From assembly GCF_029784135.1 (NCBI RefSeq), contig NC_073746.1, positions 286,389,348 through 286,453,347 on the forward strand: a DNA stretch of 64,000 bases. The letters run 5' to 3'. Origin of the DNA: Toxorhynchites rutilus septentrionalis (lineage: Eukaryota > Arthropoda > Insecta > Diptera > Culicidae). Positions 31,936 through 43,030 of this stretch are shown here, in pieces. A model generated the notes under the pieces. That model did no database searches. It saw only the letters and a list, made by a program, of their open reading frames with translations, and was not told the DNA's origin. Both the position numbers and the translations under genes were made by a program. Position 1 is the first letter of the stretch; every line of letters starts with the position of its first letter.

Positions 31936-32143
31936 CACACGTTCGCTTAGAACTCGTGTGGCTTCTGGAAGTGTGCTTCGCTTAGAATTCACAATTCCAG
32001 GTGGAGTAAAACTTCTCTTAGAACACTTTTACTCCACGCGGTAAGTAATAATTAAAATTGCGTCCGAGTCTCTCTCTTAGAACGGACTTCGATGCACAAC
32101 AAAAAAAATCACTGACCGGGGCGAGTTTTATTTCACTTAGAAT
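31936..32143 (-). promoter_or_regulatory. Five-copy TTCTAAG motif array, mostly in hairpin loops, in the 5' leader
   Basis: On the sense strand TTCTAAGNG occurs five times (plus-strand CTTAGAA at 31946, 31981, 32017, 32076 and 32136; spacing 35, 36, 59 and 60). Four copies lie in loops of inverted repeats with different stem sequences: 31936-31941/31955-31960 (6 bp perfect), 31967-31975/31990-31998 (8 of 9), 32001-32011/32027-32037 (11 bp perfect) and 32062-32066/32083-32087 (5 bp). The fifth has only a 3-bp stem. The array is between the putative splice donor and gag, so it would be present only in unspliced RNA. It may be a packaging or RNA-binding signal; a DNA-level protein-binding array like the gypsy insulator is the alternative. 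Confidence 0.7.
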
Positions 32144-32173
32144 GTGGGGGCGTAGAAAGAAGAGAGAAAAAAA

Positions 32174-32179
32174 ACTTAC
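32174..32179 (-). promoter_or_regulatory. Candidate splice donor in the leader
   Basis: GTAAGT on the sense strand (CG|GTAAGT followed by T-run), 211 bases inside the 5' LTR. It would pair with the acceptor at the env start codon. Confidence 0.55.
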
Positions 32180-32390
32180 CGTTTGCAATCGTGTGTGCGG
32201 GGTTCTTCGGTTCTTCCAGTGGTGGGGTGCGGTGTGCGGTGGAACCTCAACTCTTTCGTCACTTTGATAGCGGCGTCAGATGCTAGCACTTTCTACAGTT
32301 CGTATTAATGTTTCGCGGATTCACTCTAATCGGATTTACCAATCCTGATTATAACACTGTTTTTTCACACTCGTTACTATTCCACTCACT

Positions 32391-32410
32391 GAAACCGCAC
32401 GGCTGCGCCA
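32391..32410 (-). promoter_or_regulatory. Primer-binding site
   Basis: Directly after the 5' LTR the sense strand reads (T)GGCGCAGCCGTGCGG, complementary to a tRNA 3' end with CCA. It resembles the tRNA-Ser sites used by several insect errantiviruses; the tRNA identity is inferred. Confidence 0.7.
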
Positions 32411-32679
32411 ATCTTGTTGTGGCCTTCGACGTTCAGCTTTTAAAAAACGTTTATTATAATCAACATACAGTTTATTATCTAAATATCATTTATTAAGCAA
32501 ACGTGGACGGTCACGGAAAGAATTTGAATGAGAACTGAACGGCGTCGTGGGTTCTGCTGCTGGTATATATCGATGAGTAATGCTGATGCAGCGGAACGAT
32601 GGCTATTGGCTGGCCGCGATCGTACGATGTTTGGAATGTGCTGATCGTGGTCCTTTGGTGTGCATATCATAACGTGATT
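32410..32679 (-). repeat. 5' LTR of the errantivirus-like element
   Basis: 270-bp repeat, followed by the TTAT target-site copy (32680-32683) and the remainder of the SINE. Confidence 0.9.
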
Positions 32680-33106
32680 TTATGTTTCTATAAATTGTAA
32701 ATTACACAGTAGTTAGTAGTAGCCATTTAGGCGTTAAGTTTTTCTGTTCCATTACATTATGGTAAATTACACAGTAGTAGCCATTTAGGCGTAAGGGTAT
32801 TCTTTCTGTTCTTCCATTGTTCAGCAGACCGGACAGCGGAGACAGTTGATATTGATCATTGTTGAGTTATTTATAGAACAGCAGCCCGATATTTCTTGCA
32901 GAGCAGAGCAGTTGTATGGATGAATCGATCTTTGTTCCACCGTGGATCGATTTCCATCGCTGATGATGGTTGCGTGGACGTAGTTATTCTATAACAACAC
33001 AAAGATGGTCAATTGAGGGCCCTGAGTTTGAACTCACGATCGATCGCTTGGTAAGCGAACGCGTAACCAAGTGGCTACGAAGACCCCCTTCGTTCTTCGA
33101 AGAAAG
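32680..33106 (-). mobile_element. SINE, 5' part with tRNA-like head
   Basis: On the minus strand the 5' end (33106) leads to an A-box TAGCCACTTGGTTACGCG and a B-box GAGTTCAAACTC (about 33020-33080), an RNA polymerase III promoter in a tRNA-related head. The body shares blocks with 1752-2174, including a duplicated acacagtagccattt segment. Joined to 25232-25317 the SINE is about 0.5 kb. Its 11-bp target duplication is at 25221-25231 and 33107-33117. Confidence 0.85.
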
Positions 33107-35527
33107 TTCTGAGTTTTCGATGGTAGAATTCTCTCTTGCTCTCCTTTCATGTGACAATTCTGCTCTGCGATCGGATCGAATTAAGTTCAACTTGTTGAAA
33201 AACCTCCCTGATGTGGCGAAACATCGCTTGTTGAATTTATTCAATCGGTTTCTGGAACATAATATTGTTCCAGATGATTGGAGACAAGTACGAGTTATAG
33301 CTATTCAAAAACCCGGAAAACCCGCGTCCGACTTCAATTCGTACCGCCCAATAGCAATGCTGTCTTGTATACGGAAATTGTTGGAGAAACTGATCTTTCG
33401 CCTTGATCGATGGGTTGAAACGAATGGCCTACTCTCAGATACACAATATGGGTTCCGCAGGGGCAAGGGGACGAATGATTGTCTTGCGTTGCTTTCTTCA
33501 GAAATTCAAATGGCTTACGCCGAAAAAAAAAACAAATGGCTTCAGTATTCTTGGACATAAAGGGGGCCTTTGATTCTGTTTCAATAGAGGTCCTGTCAGA
33601 CAAATTACACTCTCGGGGTCTGCCGCCTCTATTGAATAATATGTTATATAACTTGCTTTGTGAGAAACATTTGAATTTTTCTCATGGGGATTCGACAGTA
33701 AGTCGGATCTCCTACATGGGAGTCCCCCAGGGCTCATGTTTAAGCCCCCTTTTGTACAACTTCTATGTAAGCGACCTCGACAATTGCCTTACACAAAATT
33801 GCAGCCTAAGACAACTTGCAGATGATGGAGTGGTGTCTGTCGTAGGATCAAACGAATCCGACCTGCAAGGACCCTTACAAGATACTTTGAACAATTTTTC
33901 AGCCTGGGCCATTGGTCTAGGGATCGAATTCTCCACGGAGAAAACAGAGATGGTGGTTTTTTCTAGGAAGCATAGACCAGCAAAACCAAAGCTTCAACTT
34001 TTGGGTAAACCGATCACACATGCTATGTCATTCAAGTATCTTGGGGTCTGGTTCGACTCCAAATGTACTTGGGGGGCCCATATTAGGTATCTGAGTAAAA
34101 AATGTCAACAAAGAATAAACTTTCTCCGTACAATCACCGGCACCTGGTGGGGAGCTCATCCCGAAGATCTTATAATGTTGTATCGAACAACTATTCTCTC
34201 AGTGATGGAGTATGGCAGTTTCTGTTTTCAATCAGCTGCCAAAACACACCTCATTAAACTCGAGCGAATTCAGTATCTTTGTCTCCGTATTACGTTGGGA
34301 TGTATGCCCTCAACGCATACCAGCCTCGAGGTTTTGGCAGGCGTACTCCCACTAAAAGATCGCTTCAATTTATTATCTCTTCGGTTCCTCATCCGGTGTA
34401 AGGTTATGAACCCATTGGTGATATGAAATTTTAAGCAGCTGATCGAGCTAAATTTTCATTCTGGATTCATGAGCTCATATCATGAATTCGTCTCCATGCA
34501 GGTTGATCCTTCTTCGTATATTCCCAACCGTGTATGTTTTCCTGACTACATCAATTCCTCTGTGCATTTTGATCTGTCCATGAAGCAGGACATCCATGGA
34601 TTTCCAGATTATCATCGATCGGGGATCGTTCCTACAATTTTCGAAACAAAGTATGGGCGTGTCAATTGTGATAATATGTACTTTACTGATGGGTCCTCTA
34701 TGAATGAGTTCACAGGATTTGGAGTGTTCAACAAATTTTTTAGCACCTCACACAGTCTTCAGAATCCTTGCTCAGTGTATATTGCTGAATTGGCAGCAAT
34801 ACACTGGGCGCTGGACAGCGTCGCCTCACGACCTGTTGAACACTATTACATTGTAACGGATAGTCTGAGCTCTGTCGAAGCTATCCGTTCAGTGAGGCCG
34901 GAAAAGCACTCGCCGTACTTCCTTGAGAGAATACGAGAAATTTTGAGTGCTTTATCCAGACGCTGTTATGTCATTACCTTTGTCTGGGTCCCTTCACATT
35001 GCTCAATTCCGGGTAATGAGAGGGCAGACTCATTAGCAAAGGTAGGTGCAATTGAAGGCGAAATTTATCAGCGTCAAATCGCCTTCAATGAATTTTATTC
35101 TTTAGTTCGTAAAAATACCATCGTTAACTGGCAACGCAAATGGAATGAAGATGAATTGGGCCGGTGGCTCCACTCAATTATCCCTAAGGTTAGCCTCAAA
35201 CCATGGTTCAAAAGTCTGGACTTGAGTCGGGACTTTATTCGCACCTTCTCCCGACTCATGTCCAATCACTGTTCGTTAGACGCGCTGCTTTTTCGTTTTA
35301 ATCTTGCCGACAGCAATCTCTGCGGTTGTGGCCATGGTTACCACGACATCGAACACGTTGTTTGGTAGTGTGAGGTGTATCTTGTCGCCAGATCGAATTT
35401 AGAAAACTCCCTTCGGGCTGGAGGAAGGCAGTCCAATGTGCCGGTGAGAGATGTGTTGGCTCGGTTAGACCTTGATTACATGTCCCAAATATATGTTTTC
35501 CTTAAAGCTATCGATCTTCGAGTGTGA
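33107..35527 (+). pseudogene. LINE ORF2, reverse transcriptase and RNase H part
   Basis: Resumes after the SINE with FSMVEFSLALLS. RT motifs follow in order: QKPGKPASDFNSYRPIAML, TQYGFRRGKGTNDC, FLDIKGAFDSV (first catalytic D), GVPQGSCLSPLLYN and LRQLADDGVV (the A-D-D box). A frameshift in an A run near 33528 and a stop at 34424 break it. RNase H begins at MYFTDGSS (34679) with IAELAAIHWAL, IVTDSLSSVEAI and SHCSIPGNERADSLA. Stops at 35366 and the likely genuine end at 35525-35527 follow. It would have copied LINE RNA at a nicked target; it cannot now. Confidence 0.85.
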
Positions 35528-35839
35528 TTGTTCATACATCCTTTTCCCCTCCTTTTCGTCCTTCGCGAGCTATCGGTTCCCTTCCTACTAACATTAGAAT
35601 AAGTTAAATTGTAAATACATATTAAATGTAAGGATAGTTTTAAAAATTGAGTGTGAAGTTTCAGAGTGAATGAGAATGTGAATGTGAATGTGAGTGCGAG
35701 TGTAAACACACATCTCCTTACATCCCATCCTTTTCCTAATGAAAATGTGTCACCCTTCTAAACTCGAGTCGACCGCGAGTAATCGGTTTCCTATTTCATT
35801 AACCATAGAATTAAGGAAACAACATGTTGATATATGCTA

Positions 35840-37122
35840 AAGGGTGTGTCACATCAAATTGCATCACGGAAAAAACGCTGTAGAAATTTAATTTTTAGGA
35901 ATTATATCTTCAGCTTTCGCTTATAATCAGATAAGAGTGTATAGATCACGTTGGCCATGCTTCACTGTCAATTTTTCGTAAATTTGGAAAAATGTCGTCG
36001 AACGAAAAAGAGCGTCGTGAATTAATCCTGTGCACTCATTTCGAGAATCCGGAGTTGTCACATCGGGACATCGGTAAGATGCTGGGAATCGTCCAATCCA
36101 CGGTCAGCAGAGTATTAAAACGATACTTCGAGAACCTAACCATCGACCGGAAGGTGAAGAACGGCAAAAATGGATGCTCCGTCAGTGAAAAAGATCACAA
36201 GCGCGTAGTTAAGCAGTTTAGACGTGATCCGAGAAGTTCGGTCCGGGATGTCGCCAATAAGCTGAATTTGTCAAGTTCATTCGTCCAGCGGACCAAGCAG
36301 CGGGAGGGCCTGCGTACATACAAGGTTCAGAAGGCTCCTAACCGCGACGAAAGGCAAAACATGGTGGGGAAGACGCGAGCCCGGAAGCTGTACACCGAAA
36401 TGCTGACGAAGCCGCATTGCCTGGTAATGGACGACGAAACCTACGTCAAAGAGGACTTTCGTCAGCTGCCGGGCCTGTTGTTCTTCTCCGCAGAGGACAA
36501 ATTCAGCGTTCCGGAGGAGATTCGCAAGCAGAAACTATCCAAGTTTGCCAAAAAGTACATGGTGTGGCAAGCGATCTGCTCTTGCGGAAAGCGGAGCGCC
36601 CCCTTTGTGATGACCGGCACGGTAAACGAGCAGGTTTACCTTATGGAGTGCCTACAGAAGCGCTTACTACCACTATTGAAGCAGCACGAGGGACCGACCA
36701 TCTTCTGGCCGGATCTCGCTTCGTGCCACTATTCAAAGGACGTGTTGGAGTGGTACGAAGCCAACGGGGTCACCTTCGTGCCAAAGGAAATTAACCCGCC
36801 CAACGCGCCGGAGCTTCGCCCAATAGAGAAATATTGGGCGATTATGAAGCAGGCCCTCCGGAAGAACCCAAAAGTTGTCAAATCGGAGGCGAACTTCAAG
36901 AGCAAATGGATTTCTGTTCAAAAAAACTACAACCTGACGTTGTACAGAACCTTATGGACGGGGTAAAGAGGAAGGCATACGGACTTGGGCTCGAAGTATG
37001 AATAAAAAGAAAATGCCAAAAGTTAGTTTTTATTTTACTGTCTAAAATTTTCAAAAGGATCGGTCTACTGGGCGAATTTCTACAGCGTTTTTTCGTGATG
37101 CAATTTGATGTGACACACCCTT
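35840..37122 (+). mobile_element. DD37E Tc1/mariner-type element (copy 2), nearly complete
   Basis: 1283 bp with almost perfect inverted repeats of at least 45 bp (left aagggtgtgtcacatcaaat...), flanked by TA (35838-35839 and 37123-37124), inserted in the LINE 3' UTR. It contains one transposase gene with a single late frameshift. It is the best preserved DNA transposon of the window. Confidence 0.92.
35992..37001 (+). pseudogene. DD37E transposase, almost intact
   Basis: Starts MSSNEKERRELILCTHFENP with a helix-turn-helix (HRDIGKMLGIVQSTVSRVLK) and a second DNA-binding helix set, then KAPNRDERQN. The catalytic residues are in CLVMDDETY, FWPDLASCHY and PELRPIEKYW. I count 37 residues between the second aspartate and the glutamate, the spacing of the mosquito DD37E group. 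The frame is open for 324 codons. One base change in an A run near 36920 shifts the last ~25 residues, and the original stop would be 36999-37001. Catalytic residues are all present. Confidence 0.88.
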
Positions 37123-37213
37123 TAGTTGAAATATAGTTAAGAGTTTGGCTCCATTAAACTTATGTAACTGAGCCTGTAAAAATAATCGGATTAATAAAAA
37201 AAAAATAATAAAA

Positions 37214-39264
37214 ATCTCCTGTTACTTAACCCCTGTGTCGAAATAATATCTAAATTTCATAATCCGAGGGAAATAAAAAAAAAACAAAAATAATTTCTTT
37301 CTCGTTCAGGGTATTAGTAAATATCATAGGACAACTTTTCGGACCGCAAAAGAAAATGGGTACATTACCAGAGCTAATTTTGTTACTCATTTTTCTTTTC
37401 ATTTTTTTATTCAATTTACTTACACCTTTAAAAAAAACAAAGTTAGTATAACTTTCAAGTGAACTGCAAGTGCCAAGCTTCGCTTGCACTTTTTGTCACT
37501 TTTTGTTCTCATCGTTTGCTTACATTTAGTGGAGTTTCAAATCGTCGTTTGTTTGCAACGAAACATTCTCTGCTTTGTTCTATTCTAGTACCACTGCTAA
37601 CTTTAATCTGCACTTGTTCCCTCTCTCTCTCTCTCTCTCGTTCGGTTCGGTGCAAGGGCTTCGCTCCCCGGTATAAATTTTGCATCCCGTTTCATTATGC
37701 TACTGATTCATTTTCCCTAGTTTTTGCTTTGTACACTTTTCAATACTTTACATGCTTCGGATCAACAACGAACCTTCGGGGACGAACGAAGGAATAAAAT
37801 TTGTTCACAGTTCAACGATTTGTGTCTGCTTTTTGCTATCGGTTTGTAAAGTAAAAAGTTGTTCATTTGCGTTCGAAACTTCAATTGCCTTTCCAATTTG
37901 CTAAACTACAATCCCAACAAACAAAACTGGGAGAGGTAACTGGATTCACATCGATTAATCCATCTAACGTATCTGCCCAAAGCAATCCCAGCATGACATT
38001 CTGCCATTTCGCTTCCACACAGAAAAATCAGATTTTAGTGATATGTTATCAACAATACGTTCGCTATGAAATCATGTAGTTGCAGTTGTTCTTCGACTGC
38101 TCTCTCTCTCTATGTGTGTCTGAGCTCACCTGGATTTGAATAATTGATGAGATTGACATTTGTATGTTTGTTATATCGCTATTTTCGGACTGATCAACTA
38201 TCGTTTTATTTTCTTTATCACTTCTTAACAGGTTTCTTTAAGTTTCCCAGCGTTGAACTGTCTTTCGTATTCAATCTGTCCAAAAAGGGAAATTTCATTT
38301 CATCTCTTATTAGTATTATTTGCTGTCTGAATTGGCTATGCTCTTCTCGCACACGTACTCCATTGAATGATTTATGTGCTATTTACAAACTTTATACAAA
38401 ATTGGTTCAAACGCAACGCCACCAACACCGGTTCTGGTTAGGATGGATAGTTTTTGGCTAGTGGCTAGAAATTGCTGTTCTATTGTGTGGTATACCAAAC
38501 TTCAGATGAGTCTCAATCAATTACGGCTTCCACCTAATGGTCACCCCTAGTACAACTGTAATGTAACGAATACAATGCAACACAATAATGTCTTTTGAAC
38601 TACGATAAGGATTGTAAATGGAGAAAATAATATAACATTTTGATGTATTCATCGCCTTTAAATTATCTACCATTGGATACAGTACACACGTTTAACCCAA
38701 TCGCACGAACGCTTCGCATCACTTTGATCTCCTTCTGTGAATTTTGTGTAACTGTTCAAATCGTCTGAAAACATATTCCCAGAAAATGAATTGTTGTTTT
38801 TGATATAGCTAACGGTATTAGAGGTATTTAGGGTACATCTAGGCCATTCGGTGGCGCGTCCCAAGGGTAGGGTGTTTGAGGCGACGTGTTATCGTGTTGC
38901 AAAAAGTTATTATTGATATTTTACCAACTCTCTGGTAAATTTTCTGGCAAAAACTAGACGCACAGTCGAACGTTTCTAGACATCCTTTCTTCGGCGTATT
39001 AACGGTTTGATTAACTGTTGGAACTTTTCAATATTTGATGCGACCAAAATCACAACAGACAGCTGGAAGCTATGGCTACCACATTTCGGGATACACATTA
39101 TATTTCGTCAATATATTGTTGAAGTTGAAACATTTCACGTCATTACAATCCAGCAATTCCAAATCAAATCGACAAATGACAAAACATTAGTATTTTTGAT
39201 TCGAATGAAAGTGTGTATTCCGTTTGGGTTAGGGGAAATATGAGTTTTCCACAGCAATTGGGAA
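37214..39264. other. Unassigned sequence with CT microsatellites
   Basis: No gene recognised. (CT)n runs at about 37620-37640 and 38099-38112; an ORF at 38144-38461 (+, 105 aa) has no motif and is probably chance. Confidence 0.4.
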
Positions 39265-40422
39265 TTTTTTGACTCAAGCGTAACTTTTGAAAAGGGCGTA
39301 TCGATTTGAGTAAGAGAAATTTTTGATAATTTATATCTCAAAAACTATGAGTCGTACCGAAATAGTGTCTTAGAAAGAGTTATAGAGTATTGATGGTTGA
39401 ATAAGGAAAAAAATGTACACTGAGAAAAAAAATTAGTACTCTTTTTTTTATTTACAAAATAAAAATTCAATTTGCAATATCCAAAATACATATATTTTTT
39501 TTTTCATACAAAATAGAAGTCATGCAGAAAATTAAAAAAATGGGCCCAAGATGGTAAAACTTTTGCCAAATTTTTGCAAAACTTTGTGGAACATCAAATT
39601 TTTAGGAATTTTCGAAATTTCGATTTTTTGTATGTTAACAATCATTTTTAGTCACAAATTATGAATCCTGATGTGATTTAAAACAAAAAAGGTTATTATC
39701 AACCTCCTTCTAAATGTAGCCATTCTCGAAATATTTAAAAAATATATTTCTAATTTATTGTCTTTTTATAGTAAATAATCCCTTTTAATATGCTTGTCGT
39801 GTCATACCGTCATGTTCATGAAATTTTATAAATTTGCTTACAATTTCCAACAACTTTTCCAAACACATCATCATGGTTCATTTTTTGACTCAAGCGTAAC
39901 TTTTGAAAAGGGCGTATCGATTTGAGTAAGAGAAATCTTTTACACTTTATATCTCGAAAAAATATGAGTCGTGCCGAAAATAGTGTTTTCTAATACACAG
40001 AGTTACAGAGTATTGTTGGCTTAATTTGAAAAAAATATACACTGAGAAGAAAATATACTATAAAAAAAACAATAAATTAGAAATATTTTTTTTAAAATAT
40101 CTCGAAAATGGTTGCATTTCGAAGGAGATTGATAATAAACTTTTTTGTTTTAAATAACATCAGGATTCATAATTTGTGATTAAAATGACTGCTAATATAC
40201 AAAAACTCGAAGTTTCGAAAATTCCTAAAAATACGATGTTCCACAAAGTTCGTCAAATATAGTTTTACCATCTTGGGCCCATTTTTTGAATTTTCTACAT
40301 GACTTCTATTTTGTATGAAAAAATAAAAAAAAAATAAAAAAAAGTATATTGGATATTGCAAATTGAATGTAAATAAAAAAAAGAGTACTAATTTTTTTTT
40401 CTCAGTGTACATTTTTTTCATA

Positions 40423-41717
40423 ACGGGTGTTAAATAAAAAATGAGAATTTTTTCAATACCTTTCAGTAACTTAAATAAAGAGCGTAAAATTTATTTTCTC
40501 CAAGAAAATTGCTCTTTGGGCTCCCTAGAAACAGTAGGCGTGTTTGGTTTTGCTAGTTTGAATTTATTCAAAGCAAAGATGGCGTCGAAACAGCACGTAC
40601 TCCGCGAACGCATTGTACGGTTCTACGAAACGCATTTCCAGCAAGGAAAAAAATTCACGGTGGCACATTTTAAGGAAGAAAATGTACCTGTCAGTACGGT
40701 ATATCGTATCCTGGGTTCCCTGAACGTAGAGCGGAAGGTCGGAAGTGGTCGTTCGGTGACGATAATGACGAAGCAGAGGAAGACATCGTTAAAGAAGATG
40801 TTTGACAACAAGGACGCAACCAGCCTGCGTGACGCCGGTCGGAAATATGGCTGCTCCCACGTATTGATCCATCGAACCCTCAAGATGAAAGGAATCGTCT
40901 GCAGAAAGAAGACGAGGTCGCCGGAGTACACGGAGGAGCAGATTGAGACGGTTAAATCACAGTGTCGGTGGATGACCAAAAAATACCGCGGGACGTCTTT
41001 CGTTCTGGACGACGAAAGCTATTTTCCGCTGTCCAAAAGGCGTATTCCAGGAAATGATAATTACTACTCCAGCGACAAGTCATCCACACCGCCTGAAGTG
41101 AAGTACAAGTTCAAGCACAAGTTTGAAAAAAAAGGTTATGTTGTACATCGCCATTTCCGACCGGGGCTTTTCAAAGCCTTGGTTTAAACCGAGCGGTCTG
41201 GCAATCAACCAACAAATCTATCGAGAAGAGTGCCTCGATAAAATCCTGCTGCCGTTCCTGAACGAGCATCACGCGGATGGGAAGCACGTCTTCTGGCCGG
41301 ACAAGGCGTCTTCCCATTACGCCAAGAAGACGCTGGCGTATCTTGAGGAGAAAAGGATACCGTTCGTGCCGAAAGATCGTAACCCAACAAACTAGCCCCA
41401 GTGCCGCCCAATAGAGGATTTCTTTGGCTCACTCAGTGCCCTAGTGTATAAAAACAATTGGAGGGCCAAGGACACGAAGCAACTGACTACAAGAATCCGG
41501 AATTGCATCCGGAAAATGGACGTAAGTGCCGTACAACGTTCTTGTGAGAGCATCGCGACAAAGTTGCGTCGAACAGCAGACCACGGCCCTTACTCAAACA
41601 TTCACTGACATTTTTTTGAAGAAAATACATTATGTTATTAATAAAAAATACTGAAATCGATGAAAAAAAAAAGTTATATGTGATTGAAAAAATTCTCATT
41701 TTTTATTTAACACCCGT
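40423..41717 (+). mobile_element. DD37E Tc1/mariner-type element (copy 3)
   Basis: 1295 bp with perfect or near-perfect inverted ends (acgggtgttaaataaaaaat...) flanked by TA (40421-40422, 41718-41719). It landed in one arm of the foldback repeat, so it is younger than that repeat. Its ends differ from copies 1 and 2, marking a separate lineage. Confidence 0.9.
40579..41608 (+). pseudogene. DD37E transposase pseudogene (second lineage)
   Basis: Starts MASKQHVLRERIVRFYETHF with FTVAHFKEENVPVSTVYRIL as helix-turn-helix. The catalytic segments are SFVLDDESYF, FWPDKASSHYAK and, after a stop, PQCRPIEDFFG; the D-to-E spacing is again 37 if the stop codon (41393-41395) is counted as a residue. A frame change in the A run near 41127 and that stop inactivate it. 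The end is at about 41606-41608. Confidence 0.85.
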
Positions 41718-42123
41718 TATTCAACCATCAATACTCTATAGCTCTTTCTAAGGCACTATTTCGGTACGACTCATAGTTTTTGAGATATAAATTATCAAAG
41801 ATTTCTCTTACTCAAATCGATACGCCCTTTTCAAAAGTTGATTGTATGAGTTTTTCACTGATTGCATAGTTTCGGAACCAAAAGGTGCTATATTGTTTCA
41901 TATTTTTTCTTGAATACTTGAAAGCTTACATTCTATATCCAAAAATATGAGAGGTGTTTTTTTCGTTTTTGAGTTGATTTTTCAAAATTAGCCAATGGTC
42001 CGAAACAATAATATTTCCCTTTGTTTTTTGATTTTTTGGGCCACCCTAAAACGAAAATTGGCATCTTAATGAAAAAATAATGTTCTAAAACAAAATAAAA
42101 AGCAAGTGTTTTTAGCGGTTCTG

Positions 42124-42560
42124 ACGTAGAACGACTGCGTATAACAGAAAAATATGGGTGGGAAATGAAAATCTGAACTCTGATCATGTAGGAAAAATTA
42201 CAAATGTTTATAACTCGAGCATTTTTCAATAGATTGCATAGATTTTTGCATCAATTTAAAGGAAAGATTTCATCGCATCTATCACACAGAATGAAATTTC
42301 TTGATGGAAACAATTCAATAATTGTGACTAAACGCACTAAATGGTTTTTTGAGTTCTGATTTTTGATTGGCCCGATTTGTGCACCTTCATTTGTACCGAC
42401 CAAAAGGAGCAACCAGTATAACAGCGGAATACGGTTTCAACAATACGGATTTCAAACCCAAGATGCGCGGGGAAATTGGAATTGCAAACTCATGCAATAC
42501 GGGGCATTTCTATTCCCACCTACATATACAGCCATGAAAATTGGTAGTTAAAGAACGGTC
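42124..42560. mobile_element. Degenerate end fragment of the histone-carrying repeat family
   Basis: Blocks in the same order as the left end of copy B: gacgtag.acgactgcg, ataactcgagcatttttcaatagat, tttttgcatcaat and tgattggcccgatttgtgc next to accgaccaaa. It is much more diverged than A or B and stops before any H2A unit. It shows the family is older than the A/B insertions. Confidence 0.6.
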
Positions 42561-43030
42561 CTTATCCCAAAATATTAGACCCGTATTTTTTCATTTTTTC
42601 GTTAGGGTGCCCATTTTCATTTCAGGGTGGTCCGAAAAATATTTTTTTTCCACTTTTTCCCAAAAATCAACGCATATCGATGGGATGCGCATAATTTTGA
42701 AGCTGCAATTTTCAGGCATTATAATATTTTACGTACATATTTTTATCTTGGTTTGTGTAGGTGTGTAGGTGTTTTCTTTGTTTTTTTGGAGAATATTCTG
42801 GACTAATACAATTTTTTGCCAACCAAATTAACAGCAAATCCAATTAAACTTATCAACCACCTTTTATTTGGTTCCAAGAACGTTTCACAAGGGTAAATTG
42901 TTACTTTAACGAGAAAAAAAATGCTTAATTTTTTTGCATCAATTTAAAAAAGTGCCGAAAACAGGATTTTATAGTGCTTTACAAAATCCACTATAATTCT
43001 GCAAATATTGCAGTTATTTCCAATGTTTGC
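42561..43030. other. Unassigned AT-rich sequence
   Basis: No gene or defined repeat seen. Confidence 0.4.

Larger units (their letters stand above)
25318..32679 (-). mobile_element. Errantivirus-like (Ty3/Gypsy with env) element, full length
   Basis: 7362 bp, with 270-bp LTRs at both ends that look identical by eye, AATC/GATT termini, and a 4-bp target duplication TTAT (25314-25317 and 32680-32683) inside a SINE. On the minus strand the order is LTR, PBS, leader, gag, pol (a different frame overlapping the gag end), env, LTR. Gag and Pol frames are open throughout. Env has one frame break. LTR identity implies a very recent insertion, the youngest event in this window. A canonical purine tract next to the 3' LTR is not seen on the sense strand. 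Confidence 0.92.
18917..37213 (+). mobile_element. I/LOA-type LINE, interrupted by several nested insertions
   Basis: Four pieces (18917-20523, 24206-25231, 33107-35839, 37123-37213) read as one element with ORF1 (three zinc knuckles), ORF2 (endonuclease, reverse transcriptase, RNase H) and a 3' UTR ending in A/ATAA-rich sequence near 37200. RNase H places it with the I/LOA/Loner group of non-LTR elements. It is 5'-truncated and carries stops and frameshifts. The gaps are element B, a SINE plus errantivirus-like element, and a DD37E transposon. Removing these restores continuous sequence at each junction, which fixes the order of insertion. Confidence 0.85.
39265..41843. repeat. Large foldback (inverted-repeat) element, interrupted by a DD37E transposon
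   Basis: The block around ttttgaaaagggcgtatcga is at 39280, again as a direct copy at 39900 and inverted at 41815-41840. The AT-rich block 39418-39790 (gactttctatt/catgcag, ttgggccc) is the reverse complement of about 40030-40410. Together these form long inverted arms with a loop near 39790-40030. The right arm is split by the transposon at 40423-41717. Such a structure would form a hairpin of roughly 500 bp. Confidence 0.7.

Noticed and set aside
38144..38461. 105-codon ORF as a membrane protein
   Set aside because: Hydrophobic by base composition (T-rich strand), no motif, no start context.
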